Source: Gammaproteobacteria bacterium (GTDB lineage: Bacteria; Pseudomonadota; Gammaproteobacteria; Pseudomonadales; Pseudohongiellaceae). From it: DNA of 37,411 bases. The translations under genes and the position numbers were made by a program. Location: contig JABIPQ010000102.1 in the NCBI GenBank assembly GCA_018698975.1, positions 1-37,411 on the forward strand, given 5' to 3'. How positions within the stretch are numbered: position 1 is the first letter of the stretch; each line of letters begins with the position of its first letter. Below, piece by piece: positions 17,932-26,349 of this stretch. Below the pieces are notes generated by a model, which worked only from the letters and a program-made list of their open reading frames with translations, searched no databases and was not told the origin of the DNA.

Positions 17932-18480
17932 ATGAAATTGACTTTGAAAACCACCTTATCTAATCGAGCCAGAAACGCGCTTGCTTTAACCGTAATGGGT
18001 GTCTTGGCAGTATTTTCATATTCAGCATCCCTTGTTGCCCAGAATGATGAAAGGAGTATTCCTGTTCCGGTAAGCATTAATGCCCTGATGGTGACACTGA
18101 TTGACCACTCAGCTCACTATATCTGGGATTATTCTGTTATGGAGCGTGAAATCTCTGCTGATGAATGGCGCACCATTGAGTATTACGCCATTCAGCTGGC
18201 GGGTTCAGGTCCTCTGATTACGCTGGGCGGATCTGGCAGCCTCGACAACACCTGGGCTGATTCAGATGCATGGATAAGTTATTCTCGCACTATGACCAAT
18301 GCGGCGATGCTTGCTCTTGATGCAGCTAAAAATAAAGACCAGGGCTTGCTGGCTACCAGCGGTGATGTATTGGTGGCAAGCTGTGAAGGTTGTCATGATG
18401 CATTTAAACCCGGCACGCCGACGGAAGGCATAACACATGCACCTGACTATGATTACCTATACCATTTGTTTGAAAGGTAA
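17932..18480 (+). CDS. Class II (cytochrome c'-like) c-type cytochrome
   Basis: Predicted periplasmic electron-transfer or gas-binding cytochrome. It has a long, positively charged signal peptide (residues 1-36, cleavage near LVAQ). The mature part is helical and carries a single heme-binding CEGCH at 151-155 close to the C-terminus followed by DAFKPG, the position typical of class II cytochromes c' and c556. An AGAGGA lies about 8 bases before the ATG at 17932. It is a single-gene unit that ends in a terminator-like hairpin shared with the convergent M48 gene. Confidence 0.8.
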   Translation: MKLTLKTTLSNRARNALALTVMGVLAVFSYSASLVAQNDERSIPVPVSINALMVTLIDHSAHYIWDYSVMEREISADEWRTIEYYAIQLAGSGPLITLGGSGSLDNTWADSDAWISYSRTMTNAAMLALDAAKNKDQGLLATSGDVLVASCEGCHDAFKPGTPTEGITHAPDYDYLYHLFER

Positions 18481-18536
18481 TAAGTGAATTCAGGCACAAT
18501 GAATAAGGGGTGACATCGAGTGATAAGGGTAAATGA

Positions 18537-18568
18537 AGCCAGATGATGAAAATCAGTTGGCTATTTTT
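18537..18568 (+). terminator. Predicted terminator of the cytochrome gene
   Basis: AGCCA (18537-18541) pairs with TGGCT (18558-18562), and inside it TGAT pairs with ATCA across a GAAA tetraloop; ATTTTTA follows. It lies 57 bp after the cytochrome stop and overlaps the last codons of the convergent M48 gene. Confidence 0.5.
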
Positions 18569-20103
18569 ACCCATTGTCCGGACTCAGGTTCGCCAAAAGG
18601 GTAGTCGCCATTTAATAGTCTGAGCATGTCCTCCTGGTGTTCAGTGAGTCGTGTCTGGCGTGCCAGATCTGCATAGGTGATCTGACCATCGGCCTGGATA
18701 TAGGTGATGTGGACAGGATTGGCAAACAGCATTTCATTGCGGGCGATTGGCCTGAAGCTACGAATTGATTCCATTAACTGCTCATCTGAAAAACCTTCTC
18801 CTGCTGAGCTGGTGAGGATAAATGCTCGTGGGCCAAGATAGAATACCGCCACTCTTTCACCAGTATCAGGATTGATCCCGGTAAACCCCGTTAGACCAAA
18901 TTGTGATATTGACTCTGATTGTTGCAGATTGCCTATGCCCAGGTTTTCCCGGATAAACAATCGGGGTTCTTTGGACTGCTGTAATCGTTGTGCTTCTACT
19001 TTTATGCTACTTCCTCCATCAATACTGACGCTATTCATGGTGGTTGTGGTTTCTTCTTTCGACCACCCTTCCGGGATGAGCATGGTGTAATTAAACAGGG
19101 TTTGATAATAGCGGTTGCGCTGATCACCACCAGCCGCATTCTGGGGGCTGGGGCCAACGATCAAACCGCTCATCTGTTCACGAAATACTGCAGGATCGCT
19201 TTCAGTAATTTGCTGATCTGACAAGGCCCCGACCTTGCCCACGGCTTCCTGCAAGCGGGTATCATTGCGCGGATGTGATGCAAAAAGACCGTGATAGCTC
19301 ACAGCAGTACGGTTCGATGTTCTCTTGGAAAAGTCTTCATGATTTTTCAACACTGAGATGACTTCCACCATGGCAAGCGGGTTATAGCCGGCATTGAAAA
19401 GATACTCGGCACCAAGACTGTCAGCCTCAAGCTCCATATCCCGCCCATAGCCACTGATAAGAGCGCCACTGATCAAGCTGGTGGTTTCCCGCAGATCTAC
19501 ACCTGTGGCAAAAATCAAGGCTATGGAGGCAGCACTGGCCGATCTGGCAGCTGTTTGCTGGCGTACAGCATGGCGGCCAGTGATATGACCAATTTCATGA
19601 CCAAGAACAGCGGCCAGTTGTGCTTCGGAGTTCAGATAAGTTAACAGACCGCGGTTCACATAAACAAAGCCGCCGGGCAGGGCAAAAGCATTGATGTCGG
19701 GGCTGTCGATAATAGTGAAAACATAATCCAGCTCCGGGCGATGGGAGATAGCAGCCATCTTCTGACCGATTTTTTCTACATAGGCCTGCAGTTCCGGATC
19801 CTGATAAATTGGATTTTGTTGCAGCATTTCAGCATGCAGCTCTCTCCCTTTTTCAATTTCGGCGCTTTCACTCATGAGCACGAAATTTGCTCCGCCAGTG
19901 GGGTTACCTGCGCAGGCAGTGAGGAAAAATGACAGTGATAGTGTAAAAAATAAGCGGCTGCGACCTGCTAATACGCGGCTACGACCTACTAATACGCGGC
20001 TGCGACCTACTAATACGCGGCTGCGACCTACTAATAAAAAGAAGGTGTGCGCAAAGAGGCGTATAACACCAAAAATTGTGAAGAAATAGCGCAAGCTTTT
20101 CAT
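18553..20103 (-). CDS. M48 family metallopeptidase, lipoprotein
   Basis: Predicted zinc protease of the cell envelope. A lipobox LTAC places the lipidated Cys at residue 64. The peptidase domain has HEIGH at 169-173 and the third-ligand motif ELEADSLGAEYL. About 230 further residues follow, ending in a module (LLNGDYPFGEPESGQWVKI) common in M48 quality-control proteases. The signal peptide is unusual: four copies of a 7-residue VLVGRSR-type unit (residues 24-50), encoded by 21-bp DNA repeats, sit between an N-terminal hydrophobic stretch and the real signal core. An AGGA lies 8 bases before the ATG at 20103. It may close the envelope gene block, but the 48-bp gap does not prove co-transcription. 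Confidence 0.88.
   Translation of the reverse strand: MKSLRYFFTIFGVIRLFAHTFFLLVGRSRVLVGRSRVLVGRSRVLAGRSRLFFTLSLSFFLTACAGNPTGGANFVLMSESAEIEKGRELHAEMLQQNPIYQDPELQAYVEKIGQKMAAISHRPELDYVFTIIDSPDINAFALPGGFVYVNRGLLTYLNSEAQLAAVLGHEIGHITGRHAVRQQTAARSASAASIALIFATGVDLRETTSLISGALISGYGRDMELEADSLGAEYLFNAGYNPLAMVEVISVLKNHEDFSKRTSNRTAVSYHGLFASHPRNDTRLQEAVGKVGALSDQQITESDPAVFREQMSGLIVGPSPQNAAGGDQRNRYYQTLFNYTMLIPEGWSKEETTTTMNSVSIDGGSSIKVEAQRLQQSKEPRLFIRENLGIGNLQQSESISQFGLTGFTGINPDTGERVAVFYLGPRAFILTSSAGEGFSDEQLMESIRSFRPIARNEMLFANPVHITYIQADGQITYADLARQTRLTEHQEDMLRLLNGDYPFGEPESGQWVKIAN
19954..20037 (-). repeat. Four 21-bp tandem repeats in the M48 signal-peptide region
   Basis: Units at 19954-19974, 19975-19995, 19996-20016 and 20017-20037 differ by one or two bases. 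Each encodes seven residues (LVGRSRV), so copy-number changes keep the frame and lengthen the N-terminal region by seven residues. Confidence 0.93.
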
Positions 20104-20151
20104 GACTACATCCTAACGGGAAAAAGCTTAATCAATGATGAACTGACCAGA

Positions 20152-20844
20152 TCAGGTCCCGCTTCCGTTAATAAATTGTTTGAGCTGGTTACCCAGACCG
20201 CTGCAGGCATTGGCTTCCACCCTGGCGATTAGCGGGATTGGAATAACCACAGCCGGCATATAGGACTGACCATTAGCGTCTGTGCTGATCGAGCCAACGC
20301 TGCTCATTGTATCGAGATCCCAGATCTCTGCTTCAAAATTGGAATCATCTGTCCAGGTACCAAAGCCAAAACAGCCACCGCCGCCTGGTCCAATGGTGCA
20401 GGAAATAGAGCCGGACTGATCAGAACGCTCGGTGATGCCGTCCAGCCAGACAATGTACTCAATACCAAACTCCTCGAGTTTGTCAGCGGCAACATCCACT
20501 GCCATTAATTGCTCCAGGTGACCGGTACGCATCGGCGCCGTGCGTGGCTCAAAGAAAGGGAACATGGCATCAAGAAATAACTGTTCATCAACAACACTTA
20601 TTGAATTTTGGCCTCTGCTCACCACATCTGCAACACAAGTGACAAAGTCTTCTTCTGTTTCGTAGTTATTGTTCTGACGTCGACCGAGAATGACGATACT
20701 TTCATCAAAACTGATGGCGGTCGGGCTTTGCCTGAATTCATCAATTTCAGTTGTGGTGCAACTGCAAAGAAAAAAAATGGCCGGTAATACAAACGCCAGG
20801 CGGGGAATAGAGTTATATGTAAATTTAAATCGAAGTATATTCAT
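20152..20844 (-). CDS. Predicted lipoprotein, unknown function
   Basis: Not recognised. With ATG at 20844 (230 residues) it has a basic N-terminus, hydrophobic core and lipobox (FFLCSC) followed by TTTEIDEF, so it is likely an envelope lipoprotein. A GTG at 20883 would add 13 residues ahead of the basic region. The mature part has alternating strand/helix character (SIVILGRRQ, then EYIVWLDGITERS) and a Gly-rich loop with two Cys (SCTIGPGGGGC) that may form a disulfide. It follows another lipoprotein gene, 60 bp downstream on the same strand. Confidence 0.68.
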   Translation of the reverse strand: MNILRFKFTYNSIPRLAFVLPAIFFLCSCTTTEIDEFRQSPTAISFDESIVILGRRQNNNYETEEDFVTCVADVVSRGQNSISVVDEQLFLDAMFPFFEPRTAPMRTGHLEQLMAVDVAADKLEEFGIEYIVWLDGITERSDQSGSISCTIGPGGGGCFGFGTWTDDSNFEAEIWDLDTMSSVGSISTDANGQSYMPAVVIPIPLIARVEANACSGLGNQLKQFINGSGT

Positions 20845-20904
20845 GTTGTTGACTCTGCAAATAAGTTTTGCCTGATTTAACACAACTTCAAATACCTGGT
20901 TTTT

Positions 20905-21576
20905 CTACTCTTCCAGAAAGTTTTCTGAGCGCAACCATTCTTTAATTTCAGGGACATTGCCAAAGCCCAGGGTAAAGCTGGCGGCCAGATCACGTAAGGC
21001 AACATTGGCCGCATCATTGACGCCTGCATCCACTGACTGAAAAGTTTCTTCGGGTGACTTGCCATACGCTGTCATTACCCAGTCAGCAATATAGTCACCG
21101 TTTGTCCGGGCCAGGCGCATATTATATTTCACCCAGATTTCGTAAACATTGAGTCGGGTTTTCTGGGGTAATCCGACCTGGAATTCCTCGATCCCCGGAA
21201 TAAATACGGCATCAAGTCCGTTCAGGGCATTGGCGCTGTCAATGCTGTCCAGTTGGACCACTTCTTCAAATACTGCGGGTAACATGGTGTTAAAAAGTTC
21301 TATCTGAGACGAGCCGGAATTGATGATGTACTGATCATCCCCGGTATTATCATTGATCTCAATAAAACTGTGATTTGTGAAGGCATCGTCATAGAAGACC
21401 CCGACAGTAAGAGGCAGCTTTTGCACAAGCGGCGCCGGGAAGGTGCCGGAAATATTAATGGTTGTTGCTGAGCATGCCGTGAGTAGCAAAATCGCAGATA
21501 AAAGAAAGCCCTTCAGAGCTCCATGAGCGCTAATGCTTGTTAGACTGGTTGTCATAGTTCGTATCATTGGCATCAT
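20905..21576 (-). CDS. Predicted lipoprotein, unknown function
   Basis: Not recognised. The 223-residue protein has a signal peptide with lipobox LTAC (residues 32-35). The mature part opens with a strand that reads LTVGVFYDD and continues with helix-strand alternation, reminiscent of small envelope lipoproteins that bind partner enzymes or transporters; this is only a resemblance. Several ATG codons are clustered at the start (21576, 21573, 21567), so the exact start is uncertain. A possible promoter lies about 60 bp upstream, so it may be transcribed apart from the vWA genes, 108 bp away. Confidence 0.68.
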   Translation of the reverse strand: MMPMIRTMTTSLTSISAHGALKGFLLSAILLLTACSATTINISGTFPAPLVQKLPLTVGVFYDDAFTNHSFIEINDNTGDDQYIINSGSSQIELFNTMLPAVFEEVVQLDSIDSANALNGLDAVFIPGIEEFQVGLPQKTRLNVYEIWVKYNMRLARTNGDYIADWVMTAYGKSPEETFQSVDAGVNDAANVALRDLAASFTLGFGNVPEIKEWLRSENFLEE

Positions 21577-21632
21577 TTGAATTTTTAGCTACCTGTCCCG
21601 AATAAAGCACTTTTTCCATAGGGGGGATATCT

Positions 21633-21660
21633 ATATTACTCCAGTTTAAGTTTTCAGCAA
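21633..21660 (-). promoter_or_regulatory. Possible sigma70 promoter of the two-lipoprotein unit
   Basis: On the minus strand, TTGCTG (21660-21655), a 16-bp spacer and TAATAT (21638-21633) precede the ATG at 21576 by 57 bp. Both boxes are moderate matches in the only sizeable gap in this part of the block. Confidence 0.3.
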
Positions 21661-21684
21661 TAAGTCAGGTTAAATCCAGTAAAT

Positions 21685-22686
21685 TTAGTAAAAGTCATTC
21701 AGGCCGACAAATGTGCCGCCATTTTTGCGGGCCAACTCTCGCATCAAAGTGGCAAAGCGTATTCCGGTAGACTGATAACGCTCCGGTTGTGAGAAATATA
21801 CGGGGAAACCGATGCCATGGATTCTTACCAGGCGATTACCCTCCCGATCTTCCACATTAATCCGGTCCACTGTCTCAATCACATTCCTCACGGAGCCACT
21901 GGCGGGTGGAAATTCATCGCCGAGCACATAAATACTGATTTTCTTGCCCGGATCATAGTAATTTCGGATGGCATTGGTAATACCCTCTACAGGACTGGAG
22001 TTACTGAAAGGGTTCCAGGTGCGCAGGCGCTGCAATATCGCCTGTCTTCTGGCTGGAGTGTCCGGAATCCAGTCACCACGGAAACTGGAAAACAGGTACT
22101 CACCCATGTCATTCATTACCTGGATACCTTTAACTTCGGGATAAATATCCAGCGTATCTACCATGACCTCCAGCATACGAGACCAGCTATAGTTGAACAT
22201 ACTTCCCGAAGTATCGATGATAAATATGATGTATTCACTGTCTACTGGCACGCCACCCACGGAATCATTGAGCTGCAGCTGATCCATATTGGCCTGTAAG
22301 CGGCGCATTTCATCTGAAAGCTGTTGTCGTGCACGCGCGAGCTGGCCTTCCATGATGTCATTGACCGTAGAGTCCTGATCAGTGGCGTTAAACTGACCAT
22401 TTATAGTGGACAATTCACGGCGCAGGCGCGCGATCCTTTCTTCATACTGGGAGAGTTGTTCATGTTTGGCATTCATTTCGCGGTTAAGAATATTTGTTTC
22501 CCCGCGAATTTCGAAAAGCTGCCGTTGCAGCTCCAGCACGCTGCCTTCCACAGGAGTCTCTGATATTTCCAGCGGTGTTGGTGAAGATGACTTGGTAATC
22601 ATCAACAACAGAATGATGGCGCCAAATCCACAGGACATCACATCCAGGAAGGAAATATTAAAAGTCTCTGTTGTACGTCTGGCCAC
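21685..22686 (-). CDS. vWA domain protein with a TolR/ExbD-like N-terminal helix (copy 2)
   Basis: Predicted inner-membrane protein with a periplasmic vWA domain. One transmembrane helix lies at about 11-31; it opens with SFLDVMSCGFGA, where D15 takes the place of the proton-carrying Asp of TolR, ExbD and MotB helices. A coiled coil follows (about 48-140), then a vWA domain with an intact metal site IIDTSGSM (D158, S160, S162). It is paralogous to the upstream 375-residue protein: same helix motif, coiled coil and vWA order. The start is a GTG at 22686. It lies 83 bp after copy 1. I infer a subunit partnering the MotA/ExbB-like protein of the same cluster. Confidence 0.8.
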   Translation of the reverse strand: MARRTTETFNISFLDVMSCGFGAIILLLMITKSSSPTPLEISETPVEGSVLELQRQLFEIRGETNILNREMNAKHEQLSQYEERIARLRRELSTINGQFNATDQDSTVNDIMEGQLARARQQLSDEMRRLQANMDQLQLNDSVGGVPVDSEYIIFIIDTSGSMFNYSWSRMLEVMVDTLDIYPEVKGIQVMNDMGEYLFSSFRGDWIPDTPARRQAILQRLRTWNPFSNSSPVEGITNAIRNYYDPGKKISIYVLGDEFPPASGSVRNVIETVDRINVEDREGNRLVRIHGIGFPVYFSQPERYQSTGIRFATLMRELARKNGGTFVGLNDFY

Positions 22687-22769
22687 TATTTATATTATCT
22701 CTCAGGTTTACCTTGTTTCATTTTATTGCTGCGCTGCAGGCTGTTGATACCTGCAATGAGTAGTACCCA

Positions 22770-23897
22770 TTATGGCCAGTCCCTGGACGGGCTCAAGAAG
22801 GAGCCCCCTGTTGAAACAGCCAGCTTCCAATAAAGTGAAGCCGCCATAGGGTCACCCTCCAGCGGGGCTAATACTACATTGACCGGAATTCCTGCAGGCA
22901 ATCTCTCCAGAGCAACGTTGAACAATTCCTCACGCTCTCTGCCGGATATCGTATTTTTATTGCTCTCTGCACTGCGGTTAAAAAGGCCGCCTTCTCTTGT
23001 GCCCAAAGTGGGCAGGCCATCGGTGATGAGATAGATATTGTCAGGCAGCGGATTCATCATGGCGACTGCCTGAAATACATTTTCAAGGTTAGTGCCGTTT
23101 ACCGGGATGAGCTGGTTGAGCCGGCTTACGGTTTCGCTCAGCTGGGCTTCATCAGCCACTTCCAGCCAGTTGCCTTCTGTACCAGGAATCAAGGGCTGAA
23201 CATCCTCATTAAAGGCAAGAATCTGATATTGGCTGGGAGGTGGTAATTGTGTTGTCAGCCAATCCACAACTTTTCGCACTGCCACCCATTTCTCTGAGTT
23301 CAGTTTGGCATCATCTGACATATTGCGCCGACGAATAATATTTACAATGGTGTTATCGAGCATACTGGCAGAGGTATCCACCAAAATAAGTATTCTGCTG
23401 CCGCCCAGAATCAGTCCGGTGAGATATTGGCGGTTGCCATCACCCACATAGGGCCGGATAAAATTTCCACTGAATGAGTCCGAGGATGCACGCAAACGTT
23501 CCAGTTCTTGTTCAAGAGCCTGGATATCAGATTTCAGTTTTTCGACACTTTCCCTGCGTGCCAATGTTGTATTTTCCAGTTGCGCCAGCTCTTCCAGAAA
23601 GGTCGTTATTTCATCCTGAATAGAGCGCGCCAGGCCCTGGGCTTCAACCATCTGGAAGTCAACGTCCGAAATAGTATTACGCACTCTGACGAGATTTGCT
23701 TCACCATCAGTAATTTCATCATTGAGTAAGTTTATTTCGGCGGCAAGCTCGGGATTAGTGACTGCGTTTTGAGTGCTGGATGAGTGGTCCAGAATAAGAA
23801 AAATAAGTACAACGGCACCAAAGCCACAGGACATTACATCCAGAAAAGAAAGACTGATAGGGTTGAATTCACGCTTGGCCGCCTTGCTCTCTGCCAT
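22770..23897 (-). CDS. vWA domain protein with a TolR/ExbD-like N-terminal helix (copy 1)
   Basis: Predicted inner-membrane protein. A basic start is followed by one helix (about 15-37) with SFLDVMSCGFGAVV, where D20 matches the TolR/ExbD/MotB channel Asp. A long coiled coil (about 48-137) separates it from a vWA domain whose metal-ion site is intact (ILVDTSASM: D174, S176, S178; later LITDG). The vWA fold binds partner proteins through a bound metal. The gene begins three bases after the stop of the Hsp70-like gene, itself overlapping the MotA/ExbB-like gene, so these three are tightly coupled. The helix match is by eye and needs a profile search. Confidence 0.82.
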   Translation of the reverse strand: MAESKAAKREFNPISLSFLDVMSCGFGAVVLIFLILDHSSSTQNAVTNPELAAEINLLNDEITDGEANLVRVRNTISDVDFQMVEAQGLARSIQDEITTFLEELAQLENTTLARRESVEKLKSDIQALEQELERLRASSDSFSGNFIRPYVGDGNRQYLTGLILGGSRILILVDTSASMLDNTIVNIIRRRNMSDDAKLNSEKWVAVRKVVDWLTTQLPPPSQYQILAFNEDVQPLIPGTEGNWLEVADEAQLSETVSRLNQLIPVNGTNLENVFQAVAMMNPLPDNIYLITDGLPTLGTREGGLFNRSAESNKNTISGREREELFNVALERLPAGIPVNVVLAPLEGDPMAASLYWKLAVSTGGSFLSPSRDWP

Positions 23898-23900
23898 CGT

Positions 23901-25226
23901 TTATTCCACCTGAATAAACTGTAAGGGATTTGCTGTACCCGGTAGACAGATAACATCACCGAGTTTCAGATGCTCAGTTGCAGAGGCCAGATTACCATTG
24001 AGTTCAACGGCACTGCCTTCGGAGCAATCCAGCTGTACGCTTTCAGCATTTAACGAAAAGTTTAATTGACCACTTTGTGACGCTTCAAGAAAAATATTGT
24101 CAGCAACCTGTGAGGAGTGGTTATTTACAGGTCCATAGTGAATAGACACCGGGAGTGTATAGGCACGATGGTTAATCAGAATATGAGAAGGGACATTATC
24201 TTTACTCACGGAGCGAGCCGGTTTTTCCTGGCCACCAGGATTCGATGCCGGAAGACTGGCCACTAAATTAAGCGAGCCAGGCTCTCCCTTGATGTGATCA
24301 AGATTGGCCAGAGTATTTTCCAGCAATTGCGAATCTTTGACCGCTGTGATGTTGTTCAGACAAAGGGAAAGTCCGGGAAGATTTGCATGTGCTTCTGGTA
24401 AATACAAAGCGCTATCATTTCCAACCAATGATTCCAGTTCTGATTTAATGCGCGCAAAAATGTTTTTGCTACGCTGCTCAAAATGTCCCCTGTTTATTTT
24501 TGCCTGATAGACCGAGCCTTTATTGTTGATCTCCATCAGGATCTCATTGTCATGTAAGGAACGCTTAAGCCAGTCTTCGAGCTGGTTGTAAACATACTGT
24601 TCGGTTTCAGCATTATGATGAGGGTCAAAACGACTTTGCTTTATAAATTCATCGGTGAGCATGTTCACCCAGCTATCATGCAGGGCGATCAAGCCTGTGC
24701 CAGGAATTTGAATTACCTTGTCGCGAGCAGGCTTGCCATCTTTGCTTGTGAATGTCGTCAGCACAGACTGGTGTAGCTGAATATCCAGATATACCGTGAT
24801 ATCAGGATCAGCAGAATTACCTGACATTAACAATGGCATATCAACCAGGCCGGCGGCGTCAAACTCGCAGGACTGAACCAGTCCGAGCAAAATAGAAAGC
24901 TGGTTTCTGTTGTAGTTGCTGGGGACGGCAAAAATCACGTCGTCTTTTAGTGCATGCTGGTTGGCAATATCATTTAAATGGGCGAAGGCCAGATCGGCCT
25001 GATGACGAAAATGGTTGTTGCTGTTGACCAGCGGATCCAGGCTTAACTGAGACCAGAACTGTGAATAGGTATGACGCGGATGTAATCTTGCAGAATTGCG
25101 TGCCGGTTCGCCAAACACAGGGGTTTTGTCTGCAATATTGGCAAAGCCCGGGCTTTGTACAAGGACTTCATTCTGATTACGCAGGCTAATGCTGCGGTCA
25201 TTTAATTCAATGATATGAACACTCAC
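23901..25226 (-). CDS. Degenerate Hsp70/actin-like ATPase-fold protein with FHA-like tail
   Basis: The first 330 residues resemble an Hsp70/actin-type nucleotide-binding fold. The strand-turn at the start (IIELNDRSISL) sits where Hsp70 has DLGTTNS, a degenerate phosphate-1 loop; AVPSNYNRNQLSILLGL matches the Hsp70 ITVPAYFxxxQR motif; VYLDIQLHQS matches phosphate-2. Loss of the Gly/Thr residues makes ATP hydrolysis doubtful. The last 90 residues are strand-rich and end in ELNGNLASATEHLKLGDVI, like a divergent FHA or similar beta-sandwich. No signal or membrane segment is seen: cytoplasmic. The GTG start overlaps the stop of the MotA/ExbB-like gene (GTGA), suggesting a cytoplasmic partner of that channel. 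Confidence 0.65.
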   Translation of the reverse strand: MSVHIIELNDRSISLRNQNEVLVQSPGFANIADKTPVFGEPARNSARLHPRHTYSQFWSQLSLDPLVNSNNHFRHQADLAFAHLNDIANQHALKDDVIFAVPSNYNRNQLSILLGLVQSCEFDAAGLVDMPLLMSGNSADPDITVYLDIQLHQSVLTTFTSKDGKPARDKVIQIPGTGLIALHDSWVNMLTDEFIKQSRFDPHHNAETEQYVYNQLEDWLKRSLHDNEILMEINNKGSVYQAKINRGHFEQRSKNIFARIKSELESLVGNDSALYLPEAHANLPGLSLCLNNITAVKDSQLLENTLANLDHIKGEPGSLNLVASLPASNPGGQEKPARSVSKDNVPSHILINHRAYTLPVSIHYGPVNNHSSQVADNIFLEASQSGQLNFSLNAESVQLDCSEGSAVELNGNLASATEHLKLGDVICLPGTANPLQFIQVE

Positions 25227-26041
25227 GCTTGTTCAGCCTTTTCCGGAACCTGTAAATGTCTGATCAGGTAGTTGTCACAATAATTTTGCGTATCAAGTAC
25301 CAGGCGGTCCTGCATAAGCTGGAGCTGGTAAAGCAGGAACATGATCAGGATGCTGACAACCAGGGCAATAAAGGTCGAGTTGAAAGCTACGCCCAGACTG
25401 ACAGTCACACCGACAATATCGCCGCTGACTGCCCGATGGGCTTGCCCAAGGGCTTCACCAATGCCGCGCACAGTCCCCAGGAAGCCAATGGATGGAATTG
25501 CCCAGGCAATATAGCGCACAATGGTTAATTCACTTTCCAGACGGTCTGCTTCGGTATTACAGATATCCTTAATGACAGAAGCAACATCGGTAATGCTATG
25601 AGTCGAACCAAAGCGTTGTAATGCGCCGAGTAAAGCTCTTGGCAGCAGGAATTGCCGCTCATCAGGGGGAAGGGCTTGAACCGGTCGTGAATAATCTCTG
25701 GCATCTTCCGGCAAAATGCTCATGCCTTCTGATAAATTCAACAGTGAGCGTTCAAGCAATTTGTTTTCATTACGATTGCGCGTAATTTTCAAACCAATAA
25801 TGGACATAGCCCAAAGCATCAGGATGATGCAGGTTTCCTGTTCATAATCTTTCATTACAACAAAAAGGGAGCGTTCGCCAACGTAATCCGGATCAACGGC
25901 TTGTTGAGCAGTCTGCTGTTCCATAATCGCCTCTGCATTTGGGCGTATCACAGCAACATAAACTGCATGTACAACAATCACAGAAATAATAAGTGCGAAA
26001 ACCTGATAGATAAAATCCGAAATAATGCCCTGTTGCTTCAT
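25223..26041 (-). CDS. MotA/TolQ/ExbB-type proton channel subunit
   Basis: Predicted inner-membrane subunit of a proton-motive-force motor. The 272-residue protein has a helix at about 8-30, a second at about 71-87, a cytoplasmic segment, and a C-terminal pair (about 178-200 and 215-245). The C-terminal pair carries the family core IPSIGFLGTVRGIGEAL, then VSLGVAFNSTFIAL, the conserved TolQ/ExbB/MotA signature. ATG 26041 has an AGG seven bases upstream. It is preceded by a small secreted-protein gene (24 bp) and overlaps the Hsp70-like gene. Its likely partners are the two vWA proteins with TolR-like helices encoded two and three genes downstream, replacing the usual ExbD/TolR/MotB. Confidence 0.88.
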   Translation of the reverse strand: MKQQGIISDFIYQVFALIISVIVVHAVYVAVIRPNAEAIMEQQTAQQAVDPDYVGERSLFVVMKDYEQETCIILMLWAMSIIGLKITRNRNENKLLERSLLNLSEGMSILPEDARDYSRPVQALPPDERQFLLPRALLGALQRFGSTHSITDVASVIKDICNTEADRLESELTIVRYIAWAIPSIGFLGTVRGIGEALGQAHRAVSGDIVGVTVSLGVAFNSTFIALVVSILIMFLLYQLQLMQDRLVLDTQNYCDNYLIRHLQVPEKAEQA

Positions 26042-26065
26042 ATTCTTGCCTTTGTTTTTTTAAAA

Positions 26066-26344
26066 TCAGATGTCCACGGGAAACGCCACAGGTAAATCTT
26101 CAGCTATTCGTATACTGGGTATAAAATTATCGTCTGAAGTCTCTGCGCTGGTTTCACTAATCGTCTCATTGTTACTTTCATCAAAAATGCTTTCATCAAG
26201 AGCGTTTTCATTCTCTTCTGAACTAATTTCTACTGCCGGTACAGTTACCGTTACACCCTCATCGATTTCGATATTGTCTTGCGCGGCATACAGCCCAGTT
26301 AATGGGGAAACTGCAATGAGGATTGCCATAGCCTTAGCTTTCAT
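26066..26344 (-). CDS. Small secreted acidic protein, unknown function
   Basis: Not recognised. It has a signal peptide (MKAKAMAILIAVSPLTGLYA, cleavage before AQDN) and a very acidic, low-complexity mature part of about 72 residues rich in Glu, Ser, Asp and Asn. I chose ATG 26344 (92 residues); a GTG at 26353 that overlaps the previous stop is the alternative. It sits between the PEGA/FGE-like gene and the MotA/ExbB-like gene with tiny gaps, so it is part of the unit. No family can be named. Confidence 0.6.
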   Translation of the reverse strand: MKAKAMAILIAVSPLTGLYAAQDNIEIDEGVTVTVPAVEISSEENENALDESIFDESNNETISETSAETSDDNFIPSIRIAEDLPVAFPVDI

Positions 26345-26349
26345 GATTA

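Noticed and set aside
19874-20089. Plus-strand frame with four NTRLRPT-type repeats
   Set aside because: Opposite-strand reading of the 21-bp repeats in the M48 signal region; no ribosome site or family.
21685-26041. Zorya-type anti-phage system (MotA-like plus MotB-like proteins)
   Set aside because: The partner proteins have vWA rather than peptidoglycan-binding domains, and no helicase or nuclease gene is present.
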